Shown piece by piece: positions 7,390-14,105 of a stretch of 16,044 bases of DNA (its first letter is position 1; each line of letters starts with the position of its first letter). The DNA lies in NCBI GenBank assembly GCA_946480485.1, contig CAMLJW010000068.1, forward strand, positions 1 to 16,044, in the 5' to 3' direction. Below the pieces are notes generated by a model, which worked only from the letters and a program-made list of their open reading frames with translations, ran no database searches and was not told where the DNA came from. This stretch comes from an uncultured Streptomyces sp. (lineage in GTDB: Bacteria; Actinomycetota; Actinomycetes; Streptomycetales; Streptomycetaceae). A program made the position numbers and the translations under genes.

Positions 7390-7405
7390 ATGTTACCGGT
7401 AACAT
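7390..7405. promoter_or_regulatory. LacI-family operator, 16-bp perfect palindrome
   Basis: ATGTTACCGGTAACAT is a perfect palindrome with the central CG typical of LacI-family operators. It ends 73 bases before the MFS start codon. As far as I recall it matches the type of site bound by the LacI-family gluconate repressor of E. coli (ATGTTA and TAACAT arms). It is the expected target of the repressor encoded two genes downstream. Confidence 0.75.
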
Positions 7406-7416
7406 TCGCCCGTCAA
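7390..7416 (-). promoter_or_regulatory. Possible promoter of the MFS-LacI operon
   Basis: On the minus strand TTGACG (7416..7411) is followed, after a short 15-base spacer, by TAACAT (7395..7390). The palindrome would cover the spacer and the -10 box, a classic repressing position. The short spacer makes the exact boxes uncertain. Confidence 0.35.
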
Positions 7417-7718
7417 GCGGCCAGGCGGAGCTGTCCGGCCGCCGACATCACGCCGTCCCGCCGCCCCCGCGAGGAACTCCTCCTGCCGCCGGGCGAGTTG
7501 ACTGCGGTACGAGGTCCGGGGCGCGCCCCGCACTCCCGCGGGGACGCGCAGGCGGGACTCGAACCGCTGCTGGAGAGGACGCGGCAGACGCCGGACAACG
7601 CGGCGTTTCTGCGGCGGGTCCAGCCGACCCTGGTCGACGGTCGGTAGGGCGCTGCGGCATCCGGGTGCTCGATGCCGTGGTTCGGCCCTGGTACCTGGGG
7701 ATGCGAACGGGGCGTTCC
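7406..7718. other. Gap between the MFS operator and the carboxypeptidase gene
   Basis: No gene with a start and ribosome binding site is visible. One plus-strand frame ending at the TAG at 7645-7647 has a codon-like composition over its last 35 codons (about 7540-7647, including DNAAFLRRVQPTLVDGR). It has no start of its own and may be a gene tail or chance. Confidence 0.4.
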
Positions 7719-7731
7719 TAACGTTTGCCGG
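7719..7731 (+). promoter_or_regulatory. -10 element of a probable leaderless carboxypeptidase mRNA
   Basis: TAACGT (7719-7724) fits the TANNNT -10 motif and ends 7 bases before the ATG at 7732, so transcription would begin at or next to the start codon. No Shine-Dalgarno sequence lies before the ATG, which agrees with a leaderless transcript. No clear -35 box is seen. Confidence 0.4.
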
Positions 7732-8970
7732 ATGACCATCGGACTCTCTGCCCGTGCCGCCGTCTCCTGCTCCGCCGCCTGCGTGGTCGGTGCGTTGGCC
7801 TGCGCGCCGAGCCCTGCCGCGGCCCTCACCGGAGCCGAAGTGGCAGCCGCGCACAGCGGCGCCAAGTCGGTCGCACCGGTCGGCTCGGTCACGCCGGTCA
7901 CGCCGGTCACGCCGGTCACGCCGAGTTCCTCGGCCTCGCGGCCGTCGGCGCCGCACCAGCCCGGGACGCGGGTACGGACCGGGCCCGCAGTTCCCGAGGA
8001 GCCCGATGACGTCTCCGCCCGGTCGTGGCTGGTGGCCGACGCGGGCAGCGGTGAGGTGCTGGCCGCGCACGAGGCGCACCTCAAGCTGCCGCCCGCCAGC
8101 ACCCTGAAGACCCTCTTCGCCGTCACCGTGCTGCCGGGGCTGCCCGCGGCGGTCCGGCACACCGTCACGGAGCGGGAACTGAAAGGGATCGGCGACGGCA
8201 GCAGCCGGGTCGGGCTCGCGCCGGGGCACACCTACCGCGCGTCCGACCTGTGGCGGGGCGTCTTCCTGAACTCCGGCAACGACGCCGTGCGCGTGCTGGC
8301 CGCGATGAACGGCGGCTGGCGCACCACGGCCGCCCAGATGCAGGCCAAGGCGCGCGTCCTCGGTGCCCGCGACACGAAGGTCGTCTCGCCCGACGGCTAC
8401 GACGCCCCCGGGCAGGTGTCGTCGGCGTACGACCTGGCGGTCTTCGGGCGAGCCGGGCTGCGCAATCCGGACTTCGCGCGGTACTGCGCCACCGTGGAGG
8501 CGAAGTTCCCGGGTGACGGCCGACCGTTCGACATCCAGAACACCAACCGCCTACTGACCGGGGCCGACGGGGTCGAGCCCTATCCGGGGCTCGTCGGCGT
8601 CAAGAACGGCTACACCTCCCACGCGGGCAACACGCTCGTCGCCGCCGCGCGCCGGGGCGGGCGCACCCTCGTCGTCACGGTGATGCAGCCGACGGCGAGC
8701 GACCGCTTCGCCGTCTACGAAGAAGCGCGCTCACTGCTCGACTGGGGTTTCAGGGCCGCCGGGCGCGTCCAAGCGGTGGGATCGCTCGTGCCCTCACGCG
8801 CCGTGCCGCAGGCCGGCCCTGCCGCGCGGCCCGCTACCGCGGCGGCCGGTGACCGCTTCGCCCGGTTGACGAAGACGGAGGCTGGGGCCATCGCGGGCGC
8901 GGCCTGTCTGGGCGCGGCCGCCGTGGCCCTGACTCTGCGTCTGAACCGCCACCGGTTCACCCCTGGCTGA
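7732..8970 (+). CDS. D-alanyl-D-alanine carboxypeptidase, peptidase family S11
   Basis: A 412-residue exported serine DD-peptidase that trims the terminal D-Ala from peptidoglycan pentapeptides. A signal peptide (1-31) is followed by a low-complexity linker (about 40-92) containing VTPVTPVTPVTP, then the catalytic domain (about 95-345). The penicillin-binding motifs are S123-T-L-K126 (PASTLKTLF), S181-G-N183, and K291-N-G293 in place of the commoner KTG. A hydrophobic segment (385-402) with a basic tail anchors the C-terminus in the membrane, giving the usual Streptomyces layout. The ATG at 7732 is chosen because the signal peptide starts there. An upstream in-frame ATG at 7672 adds 20 residues that spoil the signal. 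It stands alone on the plus strand. Confidence 0.92.
   Translation: MTIGLSARAAVSCSAACVVGALACAPSPAAALTGAEVAAAHSGAKSVAPVGSVTPVTPVTPVTPSSSASRPSAPHQPGTRVRTGPAVPEEPDDVSARSWLVADAGSGEVLAAHEAHLKLPPASTLKTLFAVTVLPGLPAAVRHTVTERELKGIGDGSSRVGLAPGHTYRASDLWRGVFLNSGNDAVRVLAAMNGGWRTTAAQMQAKARVLGARDTKVVSPDGYDAPGQVSSAYDLAVFGRAGLRNPDFARYCATVEAKFPGDGRPFDIQNTNRLLTGADGVEPYPGLVGVKNGYTSHAGNTLVAAARRGGRTLVVTVMQPTASDRFAVYEEARSLLDWGFRAAGRVQAVGSLVPSRAVPQAGPAARPATAAAGDRFARLTKTEAGAIAGAACLGAAAVALTLRLNRHRFTPG
7888..7923 (+). repeat. Four-copy 9-bp in-frame repeat (VTP codons)
   Basis: GTCACGCCG is repeated four times without mismatch, encoding Val-Thr-Pro units 53-64 of the carboxypeptidase linker. Identical codons in all copies point to recent expansion by slippage. 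The unit keeps the frame, so copy number could vary without harm. Confidence 0.9.
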
Positions 8971-9110
8971 CCGGCAGGGAGTCCGAGCAGCAGGCCGAAG
9001 GTGATCCACATGTACATGGTGCTGCCCGGGAAGCCGTCGACGCCGGACGCGTCGTCGTACCACAGCTACACCACGCTGCTGCACAGCAGCACGTACGACA
9101 GCTCGTGCGC
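8968..9110 (-). pseudogene. Remnant of a small membrane-protein gene with an internal stop
   Basis: Between the convergent carboxypeptidase and glutaminase genes one minus-strand frame reads like protein: LAHELSYVLLCSSVV, then an in-frame TAG, then LWYDDASGVDGFPG and STMYMWITFGLLLGLPAG. The second half alternates a polar loop with a hydrophobic helix, as a small membrane protein would. The frame has no normal start or ribosome binding site and runs into the carboxypeptidase 3' end. A single base change (TAG to TGG) would restore a continuous protein. The family was not recognised, and it may be chance. Confidence 0.35.
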
Positions 9111-9124
9111 CAACCGACCGCGGC

Positions 9125-10066
9125 TCAGAACACCGACAGCCCGGTCAAGGTCGTGAACCGGTCCAGGGCCGCGACCCCCGCCACCGAGTTGCCCCGTTCG
9201 TCCAGGCCCGGGCTCCATACGCACAAGGTGCAGCGGCCGGGAACGACGGCGATGATGCCGCCGCCGACACCGCTCTTGCCGGGCAGCCCGACCCGGTACG
9301 CGAACTCGCCCGCGGCGTCGTAGGTGCCGCAGGTGAGCATGATCGCGTTGATCTGCTTCGCCTGACTGCAGGTCAGCAGGCGGGTGCCGTCGGCGCGGAT
9401 GCCGTGGCGGGCCAGGAAGCCGGTGGCGAGGGCGAGGTCCGCGCAGGACGCCTCGATGGAGCACTGGTGGAAGTACTGGTCCAGGAGGACCGGGACCGGG
9501 TTGTCGATGTTTCCGTAGGACGCCATGAAGTGTCCGAGCGCGGCGTTGCGGTCGCCGTGCGCGGACTCGGAGGCGGCGACGTCCTTGTTGAAGGCCAGGT
9601 GCGCGTTGCCGCTCTCCGCGCGCAGGAAGTCGAGGAGGAAGCCGGCCGCGTCGCGGGTCCGGGTCTGGAGGCGGTCGGTGACGACGAGCGCGCCCGCGTT
9701 GATGAAGGGATTGCGCGGTATGCCGTTCTCGTACTCCAGCTGCACCAGCGAGTTGAAGGGGTTCCCCGAGGGCTCACGGCCGACGTGCTCCCACAGGGTG
9801 TCGCCCTCGCCCGCCAGGGCGAGCGCGAGGGTGAACACCTTGGTGAGGGACTGTGTGGAGAACGGCTGCCGCCAGTGCCCCACCCCGTACACCGTGCCAT
9901 CGGGCTCCGCGACCGCCATCCCGAACCGGCGCGGGTCGCGCGCGGCGAGCGCCGGGATGTAGTCGGCGGGCCGGCCGCGCCCCGGCGTCTTCTCGATATC
10001 GGCCGCGATGCGGTCCAGGACGGGCCGAAAGGTCAGGGAGGACGAAGATGCTGCCACGATCACCAT
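9125..10066 (-). CDS. glsA: Glutaminase
   Basis: A 313-residue cytosolic enzyme that hydrolyses glutamine to glutamate and ammonia. It belongs to the serine-dependent (beta-lactamase-like) glutaminase family and has full family length. Visible active-site elements are S73 and K76 in QSLTK, N123 in FINAGA, E167 in AASE, N174 in GDRNAA, Y198 in QYFHQCSIE, Y249 in CGTYD, and the glycine-rich KSGVGGG loop (264-270). The ATG at 10066 has only a weak ribosome binding site. A GTG three codons later is an alternative. It lies 140 bases downstream of aspA on the same strand, so it may be a separate unit. Inverted CTGTCAG half-sites sit directly ahead of its start, similar to those in the fadR-type promoter. 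Confidence 0.95.
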   Translation of the reverse strand: MVIVAASSSSLTFRPVLDRIAADIEKTPGRGRPADYIPALAARDPRRFGMAVAEPDGTVYGVGHWRQPFSTQSLTKVFTLALALAGEGDTLWEHVGREPSGNPFNSLVQLEYENGIPRNPFINAGALVVTDRLQTRTRDAAGFLLDFLRAESGNAHLAFNKDVAASESAHGDRNAALGHFMASYGNIDNPVPVLLDQYFHQCSIEASCADLALATGFLARHGIRADGTRLLTCSQAKQINAIMLTCGTYDAAGEFAYRVGLPGKSGVGGGIIAVVPGRCTLCVWSPGLDERGNSVAGVAALDRFTTLTGLSVF

Positions 10067-10067
10067 T

Positions 10068-10098
10068 CTGACAGCTCAGCGGGGAGCGGCCTGTCAGG
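10068..10098 (-). promoter_or_regulatory. Inverted CTGACAG/CTGTCAG arms in the glutaminase leader
   Basis: CTGACAG (10068-10074) and CTGTCAG (10091-10097) form a perfect 7-base inverted repeat with a 16-base spacer, starting two bases ahead of the glutaminase ATG. Each arm matches the half-site of the CTGTCTGACAG palindrome in the fadR-type promoter. It may be a repressor site or an mRNA hairpin masking the start. The CCTGTCAG word also occurs at two unrelated places in the window. Confidence 0.4.
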
Positions 10099-10206
10099 GC
10101 GCGGGGCGGTGACATCAGGCGGCTCCCCCACGTGGGCGCGACCGGCCGCACACGGCCCGCAACTGTCGTACCGCACTTGACGCCAAGCGACCCGAGCGTC
10201 TCGGTC

Positions 10207-11604
10207 TCAGTCGGCCCGCGAACCCGCCAGCACCTCCGGCCGCAGCAGTGCGGCCAGCCGGTCGGCGGGCAACAAGCCCTTCTCCAGAACGAGTTCGGCC
10301 ACACCGCGCCCGGTACTGAGGGCCTCCTTCGCGATGTCGGTGGCCGCCTCGTACCCGATGTGCGGGTTGAGCGCGGTCACCAGTCCGATGGAGTTCTCGA
10401 CGGCCTCACGAAGCACGTCCTCGTTGGCCGTGATCCCGGCGACGCAGCGCTCGGCGAGCGTCAGGCAGGCGGCGCGCAGATGCGTGACGCTCTCCGACAG
10501 GGCGTGCAGGATGACCGGTTCGAAGGCGTTGAGCTGGAGCTGTCCCGCCTCGGCGGCCATCGTGATGGTGACGTCGTTGCCGATCACCTCGAAGGCGACC
10601 TGGTTGACCACCTCGGGAATCACCGGGTTCACCTTGCCGGGCATGATGCTCGAACCGGCCTGCACCGGCGGCAGGTTGATCTCGTTCAGACCCGCGCGCG
10701 GCCCGGACGACAGCAGCCGCAGGTCGTTGCAGCTCTTCGAGAGCTTCACCGCGATCCGCTTCAACACCCCGGACATCTGGACGAAGGCCCCGCAGTCCTG
10801 CGTGGCCTCGACGAGGTTGGCGGCGGTGACCAGCGGCAGCCCGGTGATGTCCGCGAGGTGCCGGCGCGCGGCCTCGGCGTATCCGGCGGGCGCGTTGAGC
10901 CCGGTGCCGATCGCGGTCGCGCCCAGGTTGATCTCGTGGATCAGCTCGACGGCCTCGGTGAGCCGACTGCGGTCCTCGTCCAGCATCACCGCGTACGCCG
11001 AGAACTCCTGACCGAGCGTCATCGGCACCGCGTCCTGCAGTTGCGTACGCCCCATCTTCAGCACGTCGCGGAACTCGGCGGCCTTGGCGGCGAAGGCGTC
11101 CTGCAGCACGGCCATCGCCTGGAGCAGACCGTGTACCGCGCATATCGTGGCGATGTTGACAGCGGTCGGGTAGACGTCGTTGGTCGACTGGCCGAGGTTG
11201 ACGTCCTCGTTCGGATGCAGGAACTCGTACGCGCCCTTCGGGTGGCCGAGCAGTTCCAGCGCCCGGTTGGCGACGACCTCGTTGGCGTTCATGTTCGTCG
11301 AGGTCCCGGCACCGCCCTGGATGACGTCGACGACGAACTGGTCGTGCAGCTTCCCGTCGCGGATCTCCCGGCATGCCTCGACGATGGCCGCCGCCTTGCG
11401 GGGCTCCAGCAGGCCGAGCTCCTCGTTGGCCCGGGCGGCGGCCTCCTTCACGGCGGCCAGTGCGTCGATCAGGTGCGGGTAGGTGGAGATCGGCGTGCCC
11501 GTGATGGGGAAGTTCTCCTTGGCGCGCAGGGAGTGGATGCCCCAGTACGCGTCGACGGGGAGATCGCGGTCGCCGAGCAGGTCGTGCTCGCTGCGGACGG
11601 TCAT
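10207..11604 (-). CDS. aspA: Aspartate ammonia-lyase
   Basis: A 465-residue cytosolic enzyme that deaminates L-aspartate to fumarate and ammonia, as a homotetramer. It belongs to the aspartase/fumarase superfamily. The three conserved regions are all present: GGAGTSTNMNANEV (97-110), GRTQLQDAVPMTLGQEF (185-201) and the signature GSSIMPGKVNP (317-327), with catalytic S318 on the mobile loop. The GGAGTSTNMN form, and the asparaginase gene just upstream, favour aspartase over fumarase. The ATG follows AAGAGG with about 10 bases between. It lies 33 bases downstream of the asparaginase gene and very likely shares its mRNA, consuming the aspartate that enzyme makes. Confidence 0.95.
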   Translation of the reverse strand: MTVRSEHDLLGDRDLPVDAYWGIHSLRAKENFPITGTPISTYPHLIDALAAVKEAAARANEELGLLEPRKAAAIVEACREIRDGKLHDQFVVDVIQGGAGTSTNMNANEVVANRALELLGHPKGAYEFLHPNEDVNLGQSTNDVYPTAVNIATICAVHGLLQAMAVLQDAFAAKAAEFRDVLKMGRTQLQDAVPMTLGQEFSAYAVMLDEDRSRLTEAVELIHEINLGATAIGTGLNAPAGYAEAARRHLADITGLPLVTAANLVEATQDCGAFVQMSGVLKRIAVKLSKSCNDLRLLSSGPRAGLNEINLPPVQAGSSIMPGKVNPVIPEVVNQVAFEVIGNDVTITMAAEAGQLQLNAFEPVILHALSESVTHLRAACLTLAERCVAGITANEDVLREAVENSIGLVTALNPHIGYEAATDIAKEALSTGRGVAELVLEKGLLPADRLAALLRPEVLAGSRAD

Positions 11605-11637
11605 GTCGGTGCGCCTCTTCTTCCGGGAGGGGAAAGA

Positions 11638-12666
11638 TCAGATGTGCGGGTGCGGTTCGAGTGCCCGGGCGGGCCGGATGCTCCCGACCACCGCCCCGCC
11701 CCCGAGCAGCGGCGCATGAGTGAATTCGGCGAGCGCGGCCGGGTCGACGCCGCAGCGCTCCAGGGCGGCCGCGACCACCGGCACCCGGGCCCGGTTCGCG
11801 CCGTCCGCGATCTTCACGGCTACGGCCCGGCCGTCGGGAAGCGCCGCGAGATGTACGCCTTCGAAGCCGTCCTTGGTGAGCAGCCCCGGCACGGCCCGCA
11901 TCAGCGCGGCGACATCGCGACCGGAGCCGGACACCATCTCGGCGTGCGCGCGCATCGCGTCGGCCACGCGTGCCTCTGGGGTGCCGGGCGGGGCGGTGGT
12001 GATCCGGGCGGCGGCCCGCGCGAGCCCGTGCAGCGAGACGGCGAACAGGGGCGCCCCGCAGCCGTCGACGGTCACGTGCGCGATGGCCTGCCCGGTGAGA
12101 CCCTCGACGATCTCCGCGATCGCCCGCTGGAGCGGATGCCCGGGGTCGAGGTAGTCGTCGAGCGACCAGTCGTTCACCAGCGCCGTGCAGAGCATCGCCG
12201 CGTGCTTGCCCGAGCAGTTCTGGGCGAGCCGGGAGGGCAGGCGCCCCGCGCGTATCCACTCGTCGCGGACGTCCGGGTCGAAGGGCAGGTCCGGCACGTT
12301 GCGCAGATCGTCCTCGGCAAGTCCGGACAGCTCCAGGATCCGCCGGGTGCCGGCGAGATGCCGCTCCTCGCCGGAGTGACTGGCCGCGGTCAGCGCGAGC
12401 AACTCCCCGTCGAGCGGCAGCCCGGCCCGCAGCAACGCCACGGCCTGTAGGGGCTTGAGCGCCGAGCGCGGATAGAAAGCCGCCTCGATGTCACCGATCT
12501 GCAGTTCCACGGTCCCGTCGGCGCCGAGCACGACGACCGAACCGTAGTGGATGCCCTCGATGACACCTCCCCGTACGAGCTGGGCCACGGGAGCGTGCAG
12601 CGGCTCTCGGACGGCGGGCGCCTCGGCGAGTGAACTGCCGTGTTCGGGGAAGGTGTTGAAGCTCAC
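11638..12666 (-). CDS. Asparaginase, Rhizobium-type (asparaginase II, Pfam PF06089)
   Basis: A 342-residue enzyme hydrolysing L-asparagine to L-aspartate and ammonia. It is of the serine-hydrolase-like class known from Rhizobium etli ReAV, not of the E. coli AnsA/AnsB fold. Key residues align with that class: S68-x2-K71 (RSALKPLQA), the SHSGE motif (96-100), C151 and K154 in NCSGKHAAM, and C203 in DGCGAP, where C151, K154 and C203 correspond to the ReAV zinc-binding residues. There is no signal peptide, so it acts in the cytosol on imported asparagine. The start is GTG at 12666, with GGGGGTGG upstream. It overlaps the permease stop as GTGA, so translation is coupled. In-frame sequence farther upstream is antisense-like noise inside the permease gene. 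Confidence 0.93.
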   Translation of the reverse strand: MSFNTFPEHGSSLAEAPAVREPLHAPVAQLVRGGVIEGIHYGSVVVLGADGTVELQIGDIEAAFYPRSALKPLQAVALLRAGLPLDGELLALTAASHSGEERHLAGTRRILELSGLAEDDLRNVPDLPFDPDVRDEWIRAGRLPSRLAQNCSGKHAAMLCTALVNDWSLDDYLDPGHPLQRAIAEIVEGLTGQAIAHVTVDGCGAPLFAVSLHGLARAAARITTAPPGTPEARVADAMRAHAEMVSGSGRDVAALMRAVPGLLTKDGFEGVHLAALPDGRAVAVKIADGANRARVPVVAAALERCGVDPAALAEFTHAPLLGGGAVVGSIRPARALEPHPHI

Positions 12667-14105
12667 GCGTCCACCCCCGACTTCCGTACGGCCGATACCC
12701 GGCCGCGCACGCCGTACCATCCCGCCACCAGCGCCGCCACGATCAGTGGCACACACAGCACCGTCGTGCGTGCCGCTCCCCCGTCGACGTACATCAGCAC
12801 CAGCACGGAGGCGAGGAAGAACAGCGTGACGAGTTCCGTCCACGGGGAGCCCGGCAGGCGGTAGCCCGGCCGCTCCAGCTCCCCGCCCTGCGTCTTCCGC
12901 CAGAACGCCAGATGACAGATCATGATCATGCCCCAGGTGGCGAGGATGCCGATCGCCGCGAAGTTCAGCACGATCTCGAAGGCGTCGGCGGGGACGACGA
13001 AGTTGAGGCCGACGCCGAGCACACAGATACCGCTGGTGAGCAGGATCCCGCCGTACGGGACCTGACTGCGGCTCATCACGGAGGTGAACTTCGGCGCCGA
13101 GCCGGACATCGCCATGGAGCGCAGGATGCGTCCGGTCGAGTAGAGCCCGGAGTTGAGGCTGGACATGGCCGCGGTCATCACGACCAGGTTCATCACGCCA
13201 CCCGCGGCCGGGATGCCGACGTGGGACAGCACGGTGACGAACGGGCTCTGCCCGGCGGTGTACTTGTCCCAGGGCAGCAGCATCGACAGCAGCAGAACGG
13301 AGCCGACATAGAAGAGGCCGACGCGCCACATGATGGAGTTGATCGCCTTCGGCATGATCTTCTCCGGGTTCTCCGTCTCGCCCGCCGCGACGCCGACCAG
13401 CTCGACGGAGGCGTACGCGAAGACCACGCCCTGAACGATGAGCAGCATCGGCAGCAGGCCGTTGGGGAAGAGGCCGCCGTTGTCGGTGATCAGCGAGGGG
13501 CCGGGGGTGGTCCCGTCCACGGGCGTCTGGGTGACCAGCAGGAAGATCCCGATGAGCATGAAGACGACCAGCGCGCCGACCTTGATGATCGCGAACCAGA
13601 ACTCCAGCTCACCGAAGATCTTCACCGAGATGAGGTTCACGGTGAGCACGACGGCGAGCGCGATGAGTGCGATCACCCACTGTGGGATGTCGGAGAACAT
13701 GCCCCAGTAGTGGGTGTACGTGGCGACCGCGGTGATGTCGGCGATGCCGGTGGTCGCCCAGTTCAGGAAGTACATCCAGCCCGCGGTGTACGCGCCCTTC
13801 TCGCCGAGGAACTCCCGGGCGTACGACACGAAGGCACCGGACGACGGCCGGTACAGGACGAGTTCGCCGAGCGCCCGCACGACCAGGAACGCGAAGACAC
13901 CGCAGACGGCGTACGCGATGAAGAGCGAAGGGCCGGCCTCGGCGAGGCGGCCGCCGGCGCCGAGGAAGAGACCGGTACCGATGGCGCCGCCGATGGCGAT
14001 CATGTTGACATGCCGGGACTTCAGGGACTTGCTGTACCCCGCGTCCCCGGCGTCGACATGACCGGCCGGTTTCCGTATCTCTTCGTGAAGGGACTGCTCG
14101 CTCAT
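12663..14105 (-). CDS. ansP: L-asparagine permease (AAT/APC family)
   Basis: A 480-residue cytoplasmic-membrane transporter with about 12 hydrophobic helices, of the amino acid transporter family of the APC superfamily. The N-terminal HVDAGDAGYSKSLKSRHVNMI followed by AIGGAIGTGLFLGAGGRL is characteristic of AnsP-type asparagine permeases. Later conserved stretches are RALGELVLYRPSSGAFVSYA and GVAAGETENPEKIMPKAI. Substrate assignment rests on this similarity and on the asparaginase and aspartase genes that follow. The ATG at 14105 overlaps the stop of the upstream FadR-type gene (ATGA), and its own stop overlaps the asparaginase start (GTGA). All three are therefore translationally linked. Confidence 0.92.
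   Translation of the reverse strand: MSEQSLHEEIRKPAGHVDAGDAGYSKSLKSRHVNMIAIGGAIGTGLFLGAGGRLAEAGPSLFIAYAVCGVFAFLVVRALGELVLYRPSSGAFVSYAREFLGEKGAYTAGWMYFLNWATTGIADITAVATYTHYWGMFSDIPQWVIALIALAVVLTVNLISVKIFGELEFWFAIIKVGALVVFMLIGIFLLVTQTPVDGTTPGPSLITDNGGLFPNGLLPMLLIVQGVVFAYASVELVGVAAGETENPEKIMPKAINSIMWRVGLFYVGSVLLLSMLLPWDKYTAGQSPFVTVLSHVGIPAAGGVMNLVVMTAAMSSLNSGLYSTGRILRSMAMSGSAPKFTSVMSRSQVPYGGILLTSGICVLGVGLNFVVPADAFEIVLNFAAIGILATWGMIMICHLAFWRKTQGGELERPGYRLPGSPWTELVTLFFLASVLVLMYVDGGAARTTVLCVPLIVAALVAGWYGVRGRVSAVRKSGVDA

Noticed and set aside
7545..7575. tRNA T-arm look-alike on the minus strand (GGTTCGAGTCCCGCC)
   Set aside because: The 5-base T-stem does not pair around the loop, and no acceptor stem, anticodon arm or D-arm can be found upstream, so there is no tRNA or tRNA-tail attachment site.
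9990..10000. CGATATCGG inside the glutaminase gene
   Set aside because: It matches nine of ten bases of the PadR-side palindrome but lies within conserved coding sequence (DIEK region) with no promoter nearby. Treated as chance.
10144..10157. GGCCG-CACA-CGGCC hairpin between aspA and glsA
   Set aside because: The stem is short and such repeats are frequent in this base composition. It does not show whether the two genes are separate transcripts.
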